Below the pieces are notes generated by a model. The model did not search any database. It was not told the origin of the DNA and saw only the letters and a list, made by a program, of their open reading frames with translations. Below are positions 8,017 through 15,091 of a stretch of DNA of 40,530 nt, piece by piece. The first letter of the stretch is position 1; every line of letters begins with the position of its first letter. Both the position numbers and the translations under genes were made by a program. The DNA comes from Bacteroidota bacterium (GTDB taxonomy: Bacteria > Bacteroidota > Bacteroidia > UKL13-3). The stretch covers positions 1-40,530 of the forward strand of contig CANFHJ010000010.1 in NCBI GenBank assembly GCA_947446605.1, read 5' to 3'.

Positions 8017-9087
8017 CTAATAATGTCTCTCTACAGCTGTAGCAATTTTTTGTGCAGGTAATTCTTCCATGCATGAAGTGCCATCTAGGCAGCTTCCTCT
8101 GTAAAAACATTTACAGCTCTTATCTGGCATCACAATTTCTCCTTTGCCAAACAAATCAAATTCGTTTGGATTAAAGATATTGTTCATTAAAATAATTTTC
8201 TTGCCCAATGCCAAGGTAATATGCATTCCCATGGTTACTTGGGTTATAATAAGCTCACATTGGTTTACCAAATTTATAAATTCAAATAAACTGTAATAGC
8301 CTAAATAGGTGGCTCCAGAACGCTTTTGTATTTCTTTGTTTCGAGCATCTTCTGCCTCTCCACCCAATAATAATATTTCTGCATCAGGGTATTTGGCTTT
8401 TAAAATGCCAACCAATTCTACCCATTTGTCTATGCTCCACAAGCGGGTGGTCCATCTGCCACCGCAACCTGTATTCATACCTATAATTTTCTTTCCTTTA
8501 GGCAAGTCCCACACATAAGCTTTATTGTCGTGGGTGTCCATCAAATAAGGCTCACCAGCGTGTTGCATGCCGCAAATTTCAAATATTTCTTGCAAGTAAC
8601 TTTTTGTATTTGCCTTGCTAATATCATCAAACATGCCCGTATCAAATTTGTGTTGGGCTAATGCATTGATAGGTTGAATTTCATTGTCTTTTAAAATAAA
8701 ACCAAACTTCTCTTTGGCCTCTACCACCTTTAACAATGCACCTGCCTCTTTTTCTTTGTCTAAATTAATGGCAATATCCCAAGAAGCATGTTGCGCGTAC
8801 ATCAACGAATTGTGGTCCCATTTTAAGATTTCATCTATTTGAGAAGAAGGCAAAATGTCTGGTGTCCATGTAAGCCACGTGATTTTACAATTTGGATAAA
8901 GCAGCTTAAATTTTACTACGAGTGGCGTGGTACGAATTACATCGCCAATGGCGCCCAATTTAATAATGAGAATTCTTTTAGAAACCGGGGTATAGGAAGG
9001 GCAATTCTCACAGTGGTAGCCACTTTCTTTGTGTGGTTTGCAAGGAATATGTCCTTTAAAATGTAAACAGTCTGCTTTGTAATTCAT
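8017..9087 (-). CDS. Glycosyltransferase family 9 protein (heptosyltransferase-like) with two Cys clusters
   Basis: The fold is that of GT9 enzymes, which move ADP-heptose or related sugars onto lipid A-core or other glycans at the inner-membrane face. The first Rossmann domain begins KRILIIKLGAIGDVIRTTPL. The second contains GMNTGCGGRWTTRLW, ILLLGG and the QVTMGMHITLALGKK motif. I placed the start at ATG 9087 (MNYKADCLHFKGH), four codons inside a TTG at 9099. Unusually, both ends carry cysteine groups: C7, C16, C26 and C29 at the N-terminus, and C325, C327, C333 and C339 at the C-terminus. Together they could bind a metal. The acceptor and donor sugars are unknown. It runs convergent with bcp and divergent from lemA. 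Confidence 0.85.
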   Translation of the reverse strand: MNYKADCLHFKGHIPCKPHKESGYHCENCPSYTPVSKRILIIKLGAIGDVIRTTPLVVKFKLLYPNCKITWLTWTPDILPSSQIDEILKWDHNSLMYAQHASWDIAINLDKEKEAGALLKVVEAKEKFGFILKDNEIQPINALAQHKFDTGMFDDISKANTKSYLQEIFEICGMQHAGEPYLMDTHDNKAYVWDLPKGKKIIGMNTGCGGRWTTRLWSIDKWVELVGILKAKYPDAEILLLGGEAEDARNKEIQKRSGATYLGYYSLFEFINLVNQCELIITQVTMGMHITLALGKKIILMNNIFNPNEFDLFGKGEIVMPDKSCKCFYRGSCLDGTSCMEELPAQKIATAVERHY

Positions 9088-9108
9088 ATAAAATGCCAAT
9101 TATTACGA

Positions 9109-9160
9109 CCTTTTTCATGTCATAAGTTTAGGCAAACCTAAGGTATATGACCTAAAAAGG
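9109..9160. repeat. Long imperfect inverted repeat between the GT9 gene and lemA
   Basis: Three paired segments fold around a CAAA loop: CCTTTTT with AAAAAGG, GTCATA with TATGAC, and TTAGG with CCTAA. Small internal mismatches separate them. It lies 21 bases upstream of the GT9 start (9087) and about 110 bases upstream of lemA, in the divergent control region. It could be an operator, a leader hairpin for the GT9 message, or a terminator-like element. Confidence 0.5.
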
Positions 9161-9273
9161 CAATTCTACCCCAAAATAATGCTATTCGTCGATAAAGCAA
9201 GTACAATTTGTCAGTGACAAAAATCTTTGGACGGTATTTTGTATCTTGCCATACCTATAAATCATTAAGAAAA

Positions 9274-9864
9274 ATGAAAAGAAGCAACATTATCCTTTTA
9301 GTTATTGGCGCAGCCTTGTTATTGTTAGTATTTAACGGTTGTGGCAGTTACAACAACATGGTTACAAAACAAGAAACCGTAAGCTCATCATGGGCTCAGG
9401 TTGAAAATGTTTACCAACGTAGGTCAGATTTGATCCCAAATTTAGTGAGCACTGTAAAAGGTGTGGCCAATTTTGAGCAAAAAACCCTTACCGACGTAAT
9501 TAACGCTAGAGCAAGTGCAAGCCAAATTAAAGTGGATGCAAGTAGATTAAGTCCAGCGCAAATTGAAAAATTCCAAGCCTCACAAGGTGAATTAACTCAA
9601 GCCTTAGGTCGTTTAATGGTGGTAGCAGAGCAATACCCGCAATTAAAAGCAACAGAAAATTTCATGGAACTACAATCTCAATTGGAAGGTACAGAAAACA
9701 GAATTGCTGTTGAACGTGGTAAATTTAATGAGGTAGTAAAAGACTATAATTCATATATCCGCCAATTCCCTCAAGTAGTTTTTGCAGGCATGCTTGGATT
9801 TGATAAGAAAGGTTACTTTGAAGCCGTTGCTGGCGCCGACAAAGCACCTAAAGTAGAATTTTAA
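9274..9864 (+). CDS. lemA: LemA family protein
   Basis: The 196-residue product starts at ATG 9274, where MKRSNIILL begins a membrane segment; in-frame GTG upstream would add 22 polar residues ahead of it, which is unlikely. LemA proteins have one N-terminal membrane segment and a coiled helical domain. The sequence shows the family hallmark SSWAQVENVYQRRSDLIPNL followed by VKGVANFE and the closing FPQVVFAGMLGF. The membrane segment ends FNGCGSYN, so a lipid-modified cysteine is possible. The molecular role of LemA is unclear in the literature. The gene is followed by two TPM-domain genes, a widely seen arrangement that suggests an envelope function. A terminator lies between it and the TPM genes, so expression may be partly uncoupled. 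Confidence 0.93.
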   Translation: MKRSNIILLVIGAALLLLVFNGCGSYNNMVTKQETVSSSWAQVENVYQRRSDLIPNLVSTVKGVANFEQKTLTDVINARASASQIKVDASRLSPAQIEKFQASQGELTQALGRLMVVAEQYPQLKATENFMELQSQLEGTENRIAVERGKFNEVVKDYNSYIRQFPQVVFAGMLGFDKKGYFEAVAGADKAPKVEF

Positions 9865-9880
9865 TAATAAAAATTAATGG

Positions 9881-9919
9881 AATAGGAGTTTGTTGTTCGC
9901 AACAAATTCCTATTTTTTT
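9881..9919 (+). terminator. Intrinsic terminator between lemA and the TPM genes
   Basis: A strong hairpin forms from TAGGAGTTTGTTG, a TTCG loop and CAACAAATTCCTA, about 15 pairs including one G-T pair, and runs into seven T residues at 9913-9919. It ends only five bases before the next start codon (9925), so it may reduce rather than abolish read-through into the TPM genes. Confidence 0.8.
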
Positions 9920-9924
9920 ATCCT

Positions 9925-10371
9925 ATGGCAAAACAATTTTTTTCAAAAGCAGAACAAGCGCAAATTGTGGCTGCAATTCAAAGTGCAGAAAAAGCAACGT
10001 CGGGCGAAATACGCTTACACGTAGAGCCTAAGACAGATTTGGCGCCTATGGATCGAGCCAAAATTGTTTTTGATAATTTAGGTATGGGAAACACCGAATT
10101 GAAAAATGCTGTGCTTCTTTACCTGTCTTTTAAGGATAGAAAATTTGCCATTATTGGTGATTCAGGTATCCACGAAAAAGTAGGCGATGATTTTTGGCAA
10201 GCAGAAAAAGATTTATTGAAAACTTATTTTTCCAAAAATGAGTTTGCCAATGGTTTGTCCTTAGCCATTGAACACGTTGGGGAGAAGTTAAAAGCCTTTT
10301 TCCCTTACCAAGCAAATGATGTCAATGAATTAAGTAACGAAATTTCTTTTGGAGGTGAAACCAATGAATAA
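9925..10371 (+). CDS. TPM-domain protein, soluble form
   Basis: This 148-residue protein carries a TPM (TLP18.3/Psb32/MOLO-1) domain, recognised by FSKAEQAQIVAAIQSAEKATSGEIRLHV, the LLYLSFKDRKFAIIGD strand and the late GLSLAIEHVGEKLKAFFP helix. There is no signal peptide and no membrane segment, so it is probably cytoplasmic. The TPM fold is found near LemA in many bacteria. Its biochemical role is not established for bacteria, though some homologs are phosphatases or membrane-protein maintenance factors. Its 3' end overlaps the next TPM gene by eight bases (ATGAATAA), so the two are translationally coupled. Confidence 0.88.
   Translation: MAKQFFSKAEQAQIVAAIQSAEKATSGEIRLHVEPKTDLAPMDRAKIVFDNLGMGNTELKNAVLLYLSFKDRKFAIIGDSGIHEKVGDDFWQAEKDLLKTYFSKNEFANGLSLAIEHVGEKLKAFFPYQANDVNELSNEISFGGETNE
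10351..10357 (+). promoter_or_regulatory. Strong Shine-Dalgarno sequence for the second TPM gene
   Basis: GGAGGTG lies six bases before ATG 10364, inside the end of the preceding gene. Strong Shine-Dalgarno sites are not typical of Bacteroidota, so this site supports the choice of ATG 10364 over a TTG at 10349. Confidence 0.6.
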
Positions 10372-11119
10372 ACTAATCTATTCCTTTCTTTTGTGTTTCT
10401 CCTTTTTGGGACTGCAAGCAAAAGATTTTCCAAAACAAGCCAATCCTCCAAAATTGGTAAATGATTATTCAGGCACCTTAAATGCAGATGATCTCAATGC
10501 CTTGGAAGCTAAATTGGAGGCTTATGAAGACAGCACTTCAACGCAGATTGCCATTGTTATTGAAAATAGCTTGGAGGGTGAAGATGAATTTGATTATTCT
10601 CAGCGTTTGGCCGAAAATTGGCAAATTGGCAGAAAAGGAAAAAATAATGGCCTACTCATTTACATAGCTATTGAAGATAGAAAAATTCGTATCCAAAATG
10701 GATATGGATTAGAAGGAAGTATTACAGATGCCTTGTCTAAAAGAATTATTGAGGAGGTAATTAAACCTAATTTTAAAAAGCGCAATTATTATACAGGTTT
10801 AGATGAAGCAACCAATTATATCATGCGTGCAGCCGCTGGTGAGTTTATCAACGACGAAGCTATGGGCAATCAGCAAGGTCCACCACCAATGGGATTCGTT
10901 ATTGTTTTAATTCTGTTTTTCCTTTTCATTATTTTCTTTGGAAAAGGTGGCAGGGGTGGCCGCGGTGGAATGTTAATGGGTGCACCATTTATTGGTACCT
11001 TTGGCGGTGGAGGCTTTAGCAGTGGTGGCTTTAGCAGTGGTGGCAGCGATAGCGGTAGTAGCTTTGGTGGTTTTGGCGGCGGAAGCTTTGGTGGTGGCGG
11101 TGCAGGAGGTAGCTGGTAA
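10364..11119 (+). CDS. TPM-domain protein, exported and membrane-anchored, Gly-rich tail
   Basis: The start is ATG 10364, where a signal peptide begins (MNKLIYSFLLCFSFLGLQA). The TPM domain follows at about residues 25-160, with VNDYSGTLNADDLNALEAKL, TSTQIAIVIENSLEGED and NNGLLIYIAIEDRKIRIQNG. A membrane segment (GFVIVLILFFLFIIFFG) comes next, then a glycine/serine-rich tail (repeated GGFSSGG). This layout is standard for the exported partner of LemA/TPM gene sets: the TPM domain is outside the cytoplasmic membrane and the low-complexity tail is on the other side. The gene ends one base short of the stop of the convergent thioredoxin-like gene. Confidence 0.92.
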   Translation: MNKLIYSFLLCFSFLGLQAKDFPKQANPPKLVNDYSGTLNADDLNALEAKLEAYEDSTSTQIAIVIENSLEGEDEFDYSQRLAENWQIGRKGKNNGLLIYIAIEDRKIRIQNGYGLEGSITDALSKRIIEEVIKPNFKKRNYYTGLDEATNYIMRAAAGEFINDEAMGNQQGPPPMGFVIVLILFFLFIIFFGKGGRGGRGGMLMGAPFIGTFGGGGFSSGGFSSGGSDSGSSFGGFGGGSFGGGGAGGSW

Positions 11120-11120
11120 C

Positions 11121-12410
11121 TTAAGGATTGTTTTTAATCCATTCTCCTAAAAAATCGGCTGGGTTCAAACCGTACTTTTTTACACGTCTTCTTTTGCCCA
11201 AATACAAGGTTTGAGGCAGGCTGTTTATTCCTAATTTATTGCTGAGTTCTTTAGTGCCATATGCCAATAAATAGTTGGGTTGTGCATCGGTATTAAATAT
11301 ACGTAACTCGTAACTCTTGTTTACATACAATACGCAAATTACTTTTAACCTATTGCTATCTAAGGCTGCAATTTGGCGCAGCATCATAGTGTCTGAACGA
11401 AAATTCTTGCTGGTTTTATTGCCAAAATATAAATATACCTCTTTCCTTCTCAGCTTTTTTAATTTAAGTTTTTGTCCTTTTACCAAAGTGAAATTTACTT
11501 TGGGTACTTTCTTTCCTATAGTAATTCTGTCAAAATCTATTTGGTCTGTGCTCGGTTTGATCCGAATAAATTTTCCAGCTGCATCTGCTTCTATCACTTC
11601 ATACAATTGGTCGTTTTTCTCAAAATAACTGCGTTTGCCAAGCTTTTGTATATGCACAAAATTTAATGGATTGGTAGCATCCATTAATGAATCACGCACA
11701 TTGGCAAACAAAATTTTATCAATACCAGGGTCATTGTAAATACCATTTGCATTGCAATCCATTAAGGCAATTTTAAACGATTCTTTTCCTTGTAAAACCA
11801 AGCCTGCTCGGGTAATATACCTTTGCTCCCTATAGGTGTATTCCATGCCAACAAATTTTCTTCCTTTGTAAGCAGTGGCGTAATATTCATCCAATTGTTT
11901 TTTGAAATCGTATTTCTGACCGTATAATTTATTTCTAGTTAGTACCAGCTTAATTCTACCATCCTTATTTTTTTCATTGGCCAATTCAATTTCAACCGCT
12001 TCCTCCTCGTAATAAGGCATGGTAAATCTTGGGTCGTCTGTAAAATCAAAATTTTGGTTTTGGTCAATAAATAAATGGGGGTGTTTGTTGTAAGGACTCG
12101 CAACTAAAACACTCACATATCCTGGGTTGTAATCGTTTTTGGTTCCGCTAAAAAACACATTTCCATAGGCGTAAATTTGGTAACCAGGAGGTCGTTTAAT
12201 TACTATTGGTTTTGCCTCGCGCGTGCCTTCAAAATCCATCGAATAAATAGTATCTCCTTGCGTCAAAAATAAAGCCAGGGTGAGTTGGTATTTGTCGAAC
12301 CTATCATCCTTCACATAATTGGATAGGGGGATATTTAAAATACTATCCGTTTGTGCAAACACAATTCCTGCCAACAAAAAAAAGGCAGGTAAAAAGAAAA
12401 ATTTCTTCAT
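11121..12410 (-). CDS. Exported protein with C-terminal thioredoxin fold, no CxxC
   Basis: The 429-residue product has a signal peptide (MKKFFFLPAFFLLAGIVFAQ). An N-terminal beta-rich region of about 280 residues is followed by a TlpA/thioredoxin-like domain. Within it, KKVPKVNFTLVKGQKLKLKKLR, EVYLYFGNKTSKNFRSD, LKVICVLYV and NSLPQTLYLGKR mark the family's strand-helix-strand order. The active-site slot after the first long strand reads FGNKTSKN and lacks both cysteines, so disulfide chemistry is unlikely; a binding or structural role is inferred. It is probably periplasmic. The gene is convergent with the TPM gene and lies just downstream of the peroxiredoxin gene (76 bases), with no clear operon link. 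Confidence 0.75.
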   Translation of the reverse strand: MKKFFFLPAFFLLAGIVFAQTDSILNIPLSNYVKDDRFDKYQLTLALFLTQGDTIYSMDFEGTREAKPIVIKRPPGYQIYAYGNVFFSGTKNDYNPGYVSVLVASPYNKHPHLFIDQNQNFDFTDDPRFTMPYYEEEAVEIELANEKNKDGRIKLVLTRNKLYGQKYDFKKQLDEYYATAYKGRKFVGMEYTYREQRYITRAGLVLQGKESFKIALMDCNANGIYNDPGIDKILFANVRDSLMDATNPLNFVHIQKLGKRSYFEKNDQLYEVIEADAAGKFIRIKPSTDQIDFDRITIGKKVPKVNFTLVKGQKLKLKKLRRKEVYLYFGNKTSKNFRSDTMMLRQIAALDSNRLKVICVLYVNKSYELRIFNTDAQPNYLLAYGTKELSNKLGINSLPQTLYLGKRRRVKKYGLNPADFLGEWIKNNP

Positions 12411-12486
12411 ACCTGCCGAAAATACATAAAAATTAGATAAGTGCCTAAAAGCCTAATTACATAAGCATTTTAGGTCTTAAATTTAT

Positions 12487-13131
12487 TTAGTGTGAACCTA
12501 AGTATTTAGCAACACCTTCCGCTGTTGCATTCATGCCATCTTTGCCTTTTTGCCAATTGGCAGGACAAACTTCTCCTTTGTCTTCAAAGAATTGCAAAGC
12601 GTCAATTATGCGCAAAGCTTCATCAATGCTTCTACCTAGTGGCATATCATTTACAACTTGGTGACGAACATTTCCTTTAATGTCAATTAAAAACAAACCG
12701 CGGTAAGCAACAGCATTTTCGCCATTGTCGCCAATCCACTCCAATTGCTCTTCGTCGTTGTAAGTATATTTACCAGCTAATACACCATAATTGGTTGCAA
12801 TGGTTTTGTTAATGTCTGCAACCATTGGAAATTGCACACCTTGAATTCCACCTTTGTTTTTAGGGGTATTCAACCATGCCCAATGAGAAAATTTGCTATC
12901 TACAGAGCAGGCTACCACCTGAACGTTTCTGTCTTCAAAATCCTTGATCCTGTCTTGGAAAGCAATAATTTCGGTTGGACAAACAAACGTAAAGTCCAAT
13001 GGATAAAAGAAGAACAATACTTGTTTCTTGCCTTCATACTGAGCTAATGAGAAATTTTCTGCAAATTCTCCACCGTTAATAACGGCATCAGCGCTAAAAA
13101 AAGGCGCTTTTTTTCCTACTAACATTGTCAT
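12487..13131 (-). CDS. Typical 2-Cys peroxiredoxin (AhpC/Prx1 type)
   Basis: This 214-residue enzyme reduces hydrogen peroxide and organic peroxides in the cytoplasm. The peroxidatic cysteine is C51 in DFTFVCPTEI, and the resolving cysteine is C189 in GEVCPANW, the spacing of typical two-Cys, dimer-forming peroxiredoxins. The conserved arginine region and LFLIDIKGNVRH are present. ATG 13131 gives MTMLVGKKAPFF; an in-frame ATG at 13125 is an equally good start. The gene begins three bases after the end of the PerR-like repressor gene, so the two form an operon, and peroxide-dependent control of this peroxidase is the natural reading. The electron donor (thioredoxin or an AhpF-like reductase) is not encoded in this window. 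Confidence 0.95.
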   Translation of the reverse strand: MTMLVGKKAPFFSADAVINGGEFAENFSLAQYEGKKQVLFFFYPLDFTFVCPTEIIAFQDRIKDFEDRNVQVVACSVDSKFSHWAWLNTPKNKGGIQGVQFPMVADINKTIATNYGVLAGKYTYNDEEQLEWIGDNGENAVAYRGLFLIDIKGNVRHQVVNDMPLGRSIDEALRIIDALQFFEDKGEVCPANWQKGKDGMNATAEGVAKYLGSH

Positions 13132-13134
13132 AAT

Positions 13135-13569
13135 TTATTTATTTTTTATTGTTTTAGATTCTCCTTTGATATTTACTTGAATCCTATTTATTTTAAAATT
13201 TGTAATTCCTTTTTTTGTAAAATGACCTGCAATTAATTCCGCCAATTCTTGGTCGTCATAATCCATTATCTTTTGTGTTTTCTCGCAATACAAATGTATG
13301 TGTGGTTCCATTTTAGAATCGTACCTCACCTTGTCTTCATCTGTTACAACCTTACTCGCTAGCGACTTTTGCACTAACATGTCCAAAGTTTTGTATACTG
13401 TAGCAAGAGATACCCCAGGATATTTCTTTTGAATTGATAAGTGAATTTCTTCTGCACTTGGATGGTGCATTGCCTTAGCCAATGATTGATAAATGACTAC
13501 CCGTGGAATTGTTGATTTAATTCCCAATTCTTGAAATTGAGTTTTAATTTGAGTAAGCGATAGGTTCAT
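13135..13569 (-). CDS. perR: Fur family peroxide repressor (PerR-like)
   Basis: This 144-residue protein has a winged-helix DNA-binding domain (VSLATVYKTLDML at about residues 53-65) followed by a Fur dimerisation domain. Residues H36, D84, H90, H92 and D103 line up with the regulatory metal ligands of Bacillus PerR (H37, D85, H91, H93, D104), which supports a peroxide-sensing rather than iron-sensing role. The structural zinc site of two CxxC pairs is absent; only C95 remains where the first pair would be. It is upstream of and co-transcribed with the 2-Cys peroxiredoxin. Its own upstream region has a good promoter and an inverted repeat, so autorepression is likely. The PerR assignment is by residue alignment, not by experiment. 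Confidence 0.88.
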   Translation of the reverse strand: MNLSLTQIKTQFQELGIKSTIPRVVIYQSLAKAMHHPSAEEIHLSIQKKYPGVSLATVYKTLDMLVQKSLASKVVTDEDKVRYDSKMEPHIHLYCEKTQKIMDYDDQELAELIAGHFTKKGITNFKINRIQVNIKGESKTIKNK

Positions 13570-13581
13570 TTTCTAAATAAT

Positions 13582-13605
13582 AATAATTCTTAAATAGGAA
13601 TTATT
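13582..13605 (-). promoter_or_regulatory. Inverted repeat, probable PerR operator
   Basis: AATAATTC and GAATTATT form perfect 8-base arms around an 8-base spacer. The repeat lies between the -7 element and the start codon, covering the expected transcription start. The AT-rich AATAATT arms recall Fur/PerR boxes, but the spacing differs from the textbook 7-1-7 box. Confidence 0.5.
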
Positions 13606-13610
13606 TGATG

Positions 13611-13642
13611 CAAATGTAATTGCTATTTTTTTTGCACACAAA
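13611..13642 (-). promoter_or_regulatory. Promoter of the perR-peroxiredoxin operon
   Basis: Read on the minus strand, TTTG (13642-13639) is followed after 20 bases by TACATTTG (13618-13611), a perfect match to the Bacteroidota -33 and -7 elements TTTG and TAnnTTTG. The start codon is 41 bases downstream. Confidence 0.7.
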
Positions 13643-13714
13643 TAATTTTCAATTATTCTGCTTTTTTCTGAAATTAAAATTGATAAATATTATCTATTTA
13701 TTGATCAGATTGTT

Positions 13715-13852
13715 CTAAATTGGCAATGTGGAATCCTTTCGTACGCGTTCAAAAAATATAATTTCACCATTACAAGCAGGTCCTCTAATAGTTCTAACTT
13801 TAACAATCTTAAACGTGCTGGTGTAGATAATGTTATTATACCAATTAACAGA
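13715..13852 (-). pseudogene. Start-less ORF remnant directly behind queA
   Basis: Immediately after the queA stop codon, and in the same frame, 45 sense codons run to a TAG at 13715-13717. The reading has protein-like composition, including FKIVKVRTIRGPACNGEIIF and then FERVRKD, alternating hydrophobic and charged residues as in a beta-strand C-terminus. It has no ATG or GTG and its only TTG is the third codon before the stop, so it cannot be an independent gene as it stands. I read it as the surviving 3' end of a lost gene. Stop-codon read-through of queA would add it to QueA, but QueA already ends in its normal C-terminal motif. No family is assigned. Confidence 0.35.
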
Positions 13853-15070
13853 TTAATTGCGCCACAATAAACTGCTATCGCCAAAGCTTAAAAACCTGAA
13901 GTTATTTTCTAAAGCATATTGGTAAATCCTTTTCCAATCTTCTCCTATAAATGCAGCCACCAAAAGCAATAAAGTACTATTTGGTTGGTGAAAATTTGTG
14001 AGCAATCCATCAACAACTTTAAAGGCATAACCTGGTGCAATTAATATTTGGGTCGAACCAAAAATATGCAAACTATTTTCTTTTATTAATTTTTGAACCA
14101 AAGCCTCAAAAGCATCAATTGCACTGATATCTTGAGGCAATTCATAAGGGTCCCATTGTTGCACATCCATTTGGCTTGAACCAATATTTGCAAGTGTTTT
14201 TACCCCTTGCCAATACAAACTTTCAATTGTCCTTAAGGAGGTAGTTCCTACAGCAATAATTGCCTCATGATTTTTAAGTTTTTTAATAATATTTTCCAAA
14301 CTTTTCTTGCTTACCAAAACGGATTCTTTGTGCATTTCATGACCTGCCATGTTAGCTGATTTAACAGGTAAAAAAGTGCCAGCACCCACATGTAAAGTAA
14401 GTTCTTCTGTGCTCACCTGGGCTTTATTTATTTCCTCAAAAACTTTGGCTGTAAAGTGCAAACCAGCTGTGGGCGCGGCTACAGATCCTTCATATTTTGC
14501 ATACACGGTTTGGTATACTTTCTCATCATTTTCCTCTGTTTCTCTATTTAAATAGGGTGGGATGGGTAATTGTCCTGCCACATTTAAAAGCTGGCCAAAC
14601 GGTATTTCTTTTTCATTCCATTCAAAGGTAACAATACCATAAGGTCCATCCTTTGAAACCAAACAAACCTGTAAGCAAATTTCTTTACCATTTACTTCAA
14701 ATGTCTTTTTTAATGTTTCGCCTTTCCAGCGTTTTACATTGCCAAGCAAACAATGCCATTGGCAATATCCTAGTGCCTGTAATGCTTGTTCATGGCTGCC
14801 TTTGGCGGGTTCAAGACAAAATACTTCTATGGTAGCGCCGCTCTGTTTTTGAAAATGTAAGCGCGCATGAATTACTTTGGTATTGTTAAATACCATCATG
14901 CTTTGGGCTGCAATTTGTGAAGGAAGATTTTCGAAAATAGTCTCCTTTATTTCCCCTTTTTTATAAACTACTAATTTGCTTTGATCTCTATTTAGTAGCG
15001 GATAGGCAGCAATTTTTTCTTCTGGTAAATGATAAGTATAATCTAATATGGAAATTTCTTTTGCGTTCAT
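13853..15070 (-). CDS. queA: S-adenosylmethionine:tRNA ribosyltransferase-isomerase
   Basis: QueA moves the ribosyl part of S-adenosylmethionine onto preQ1 at the wobble position of tRNAs with GUN anticodons, giving epoxyqueuosine. The 405-residue protein begins with LDYTYHLPEEKIAAYPLLNRDQSKLVV and shows the conserved motifs GSVAAPTAGLHFT, LHVGAGTFLPV, AVGTTSLRTIES and LLTNFHQPNSTLLLLVAAFIG. It is longer than the roughly 350 residues of E. coli QueA, with extra length in the first half, a difference that seems common in Bacteroidota. It is downstream of the enoyl-CoA hydratase gene on the same strand; the 21-base gap contains a perfect GGTTCGAACC palindrome ending five bases before the ATG. 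Confidence 0.94.
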   Translation of the reverse strand: MNAKEISILDYTYHLPEEKIAAYPLLNRDQSKLVVYKKGEIKETIFENLPSQIAAQSMMVFNNTKVIHARLHFQKQSGATIEVFCLEPAKGSHEQALQALGYCQWHCLLGNVKRWKGETLKKTFEVNGKEICLQVCLVSKDGPYGIVTFEWNEKEIPFGQLLNVAGQLPIPPYLNRETEENDEKVYQTVYAKYEGSVAAPTAGLHFTAKVFEEINKAQVSTEELTLHVGAGTFLPVKSANMAGHEMHKESVLVSKKSLENIIKKLKNHEAIIAVGTTSLRTIESLYWQGVKTLANIGSSQMDVQQWDPYELPQDISAIDAFEALVQKLIKENSLHIFGSTQILIAPGYAFKVVDGLLTNFHQPNSTLLLLVAAFIGEDWKRIYQYALENNFRFLSFGDSSLLWRN

Positions 15071-15074
15071 TGCC

Positions 15075-15090
15075 TTTGGTTCGAACCAAA
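15075..15090. repeat. TTTGGTTCGAACCAAA palindrome, copy 2 (gap between ech and queA)
   Basis: This is the longest copy, a perfect 16-base palindrome with core at 15078-15087. It almost fills the 21-base gap between the stop codon of the enoyl-CoA hydratase gene and the start codon of queA. A repressor site is possible, but other copies lie inside genes. Confidence 0.75.
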
Positions 15091-15091
15091 A

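Noticed and set aside
15078-15087. GGTTCGAACC resembling a tRNA T-arm
   Set aside because: No acceptor, D or anticodon stems around any of the five copies, and three lie inside well-defined genes.
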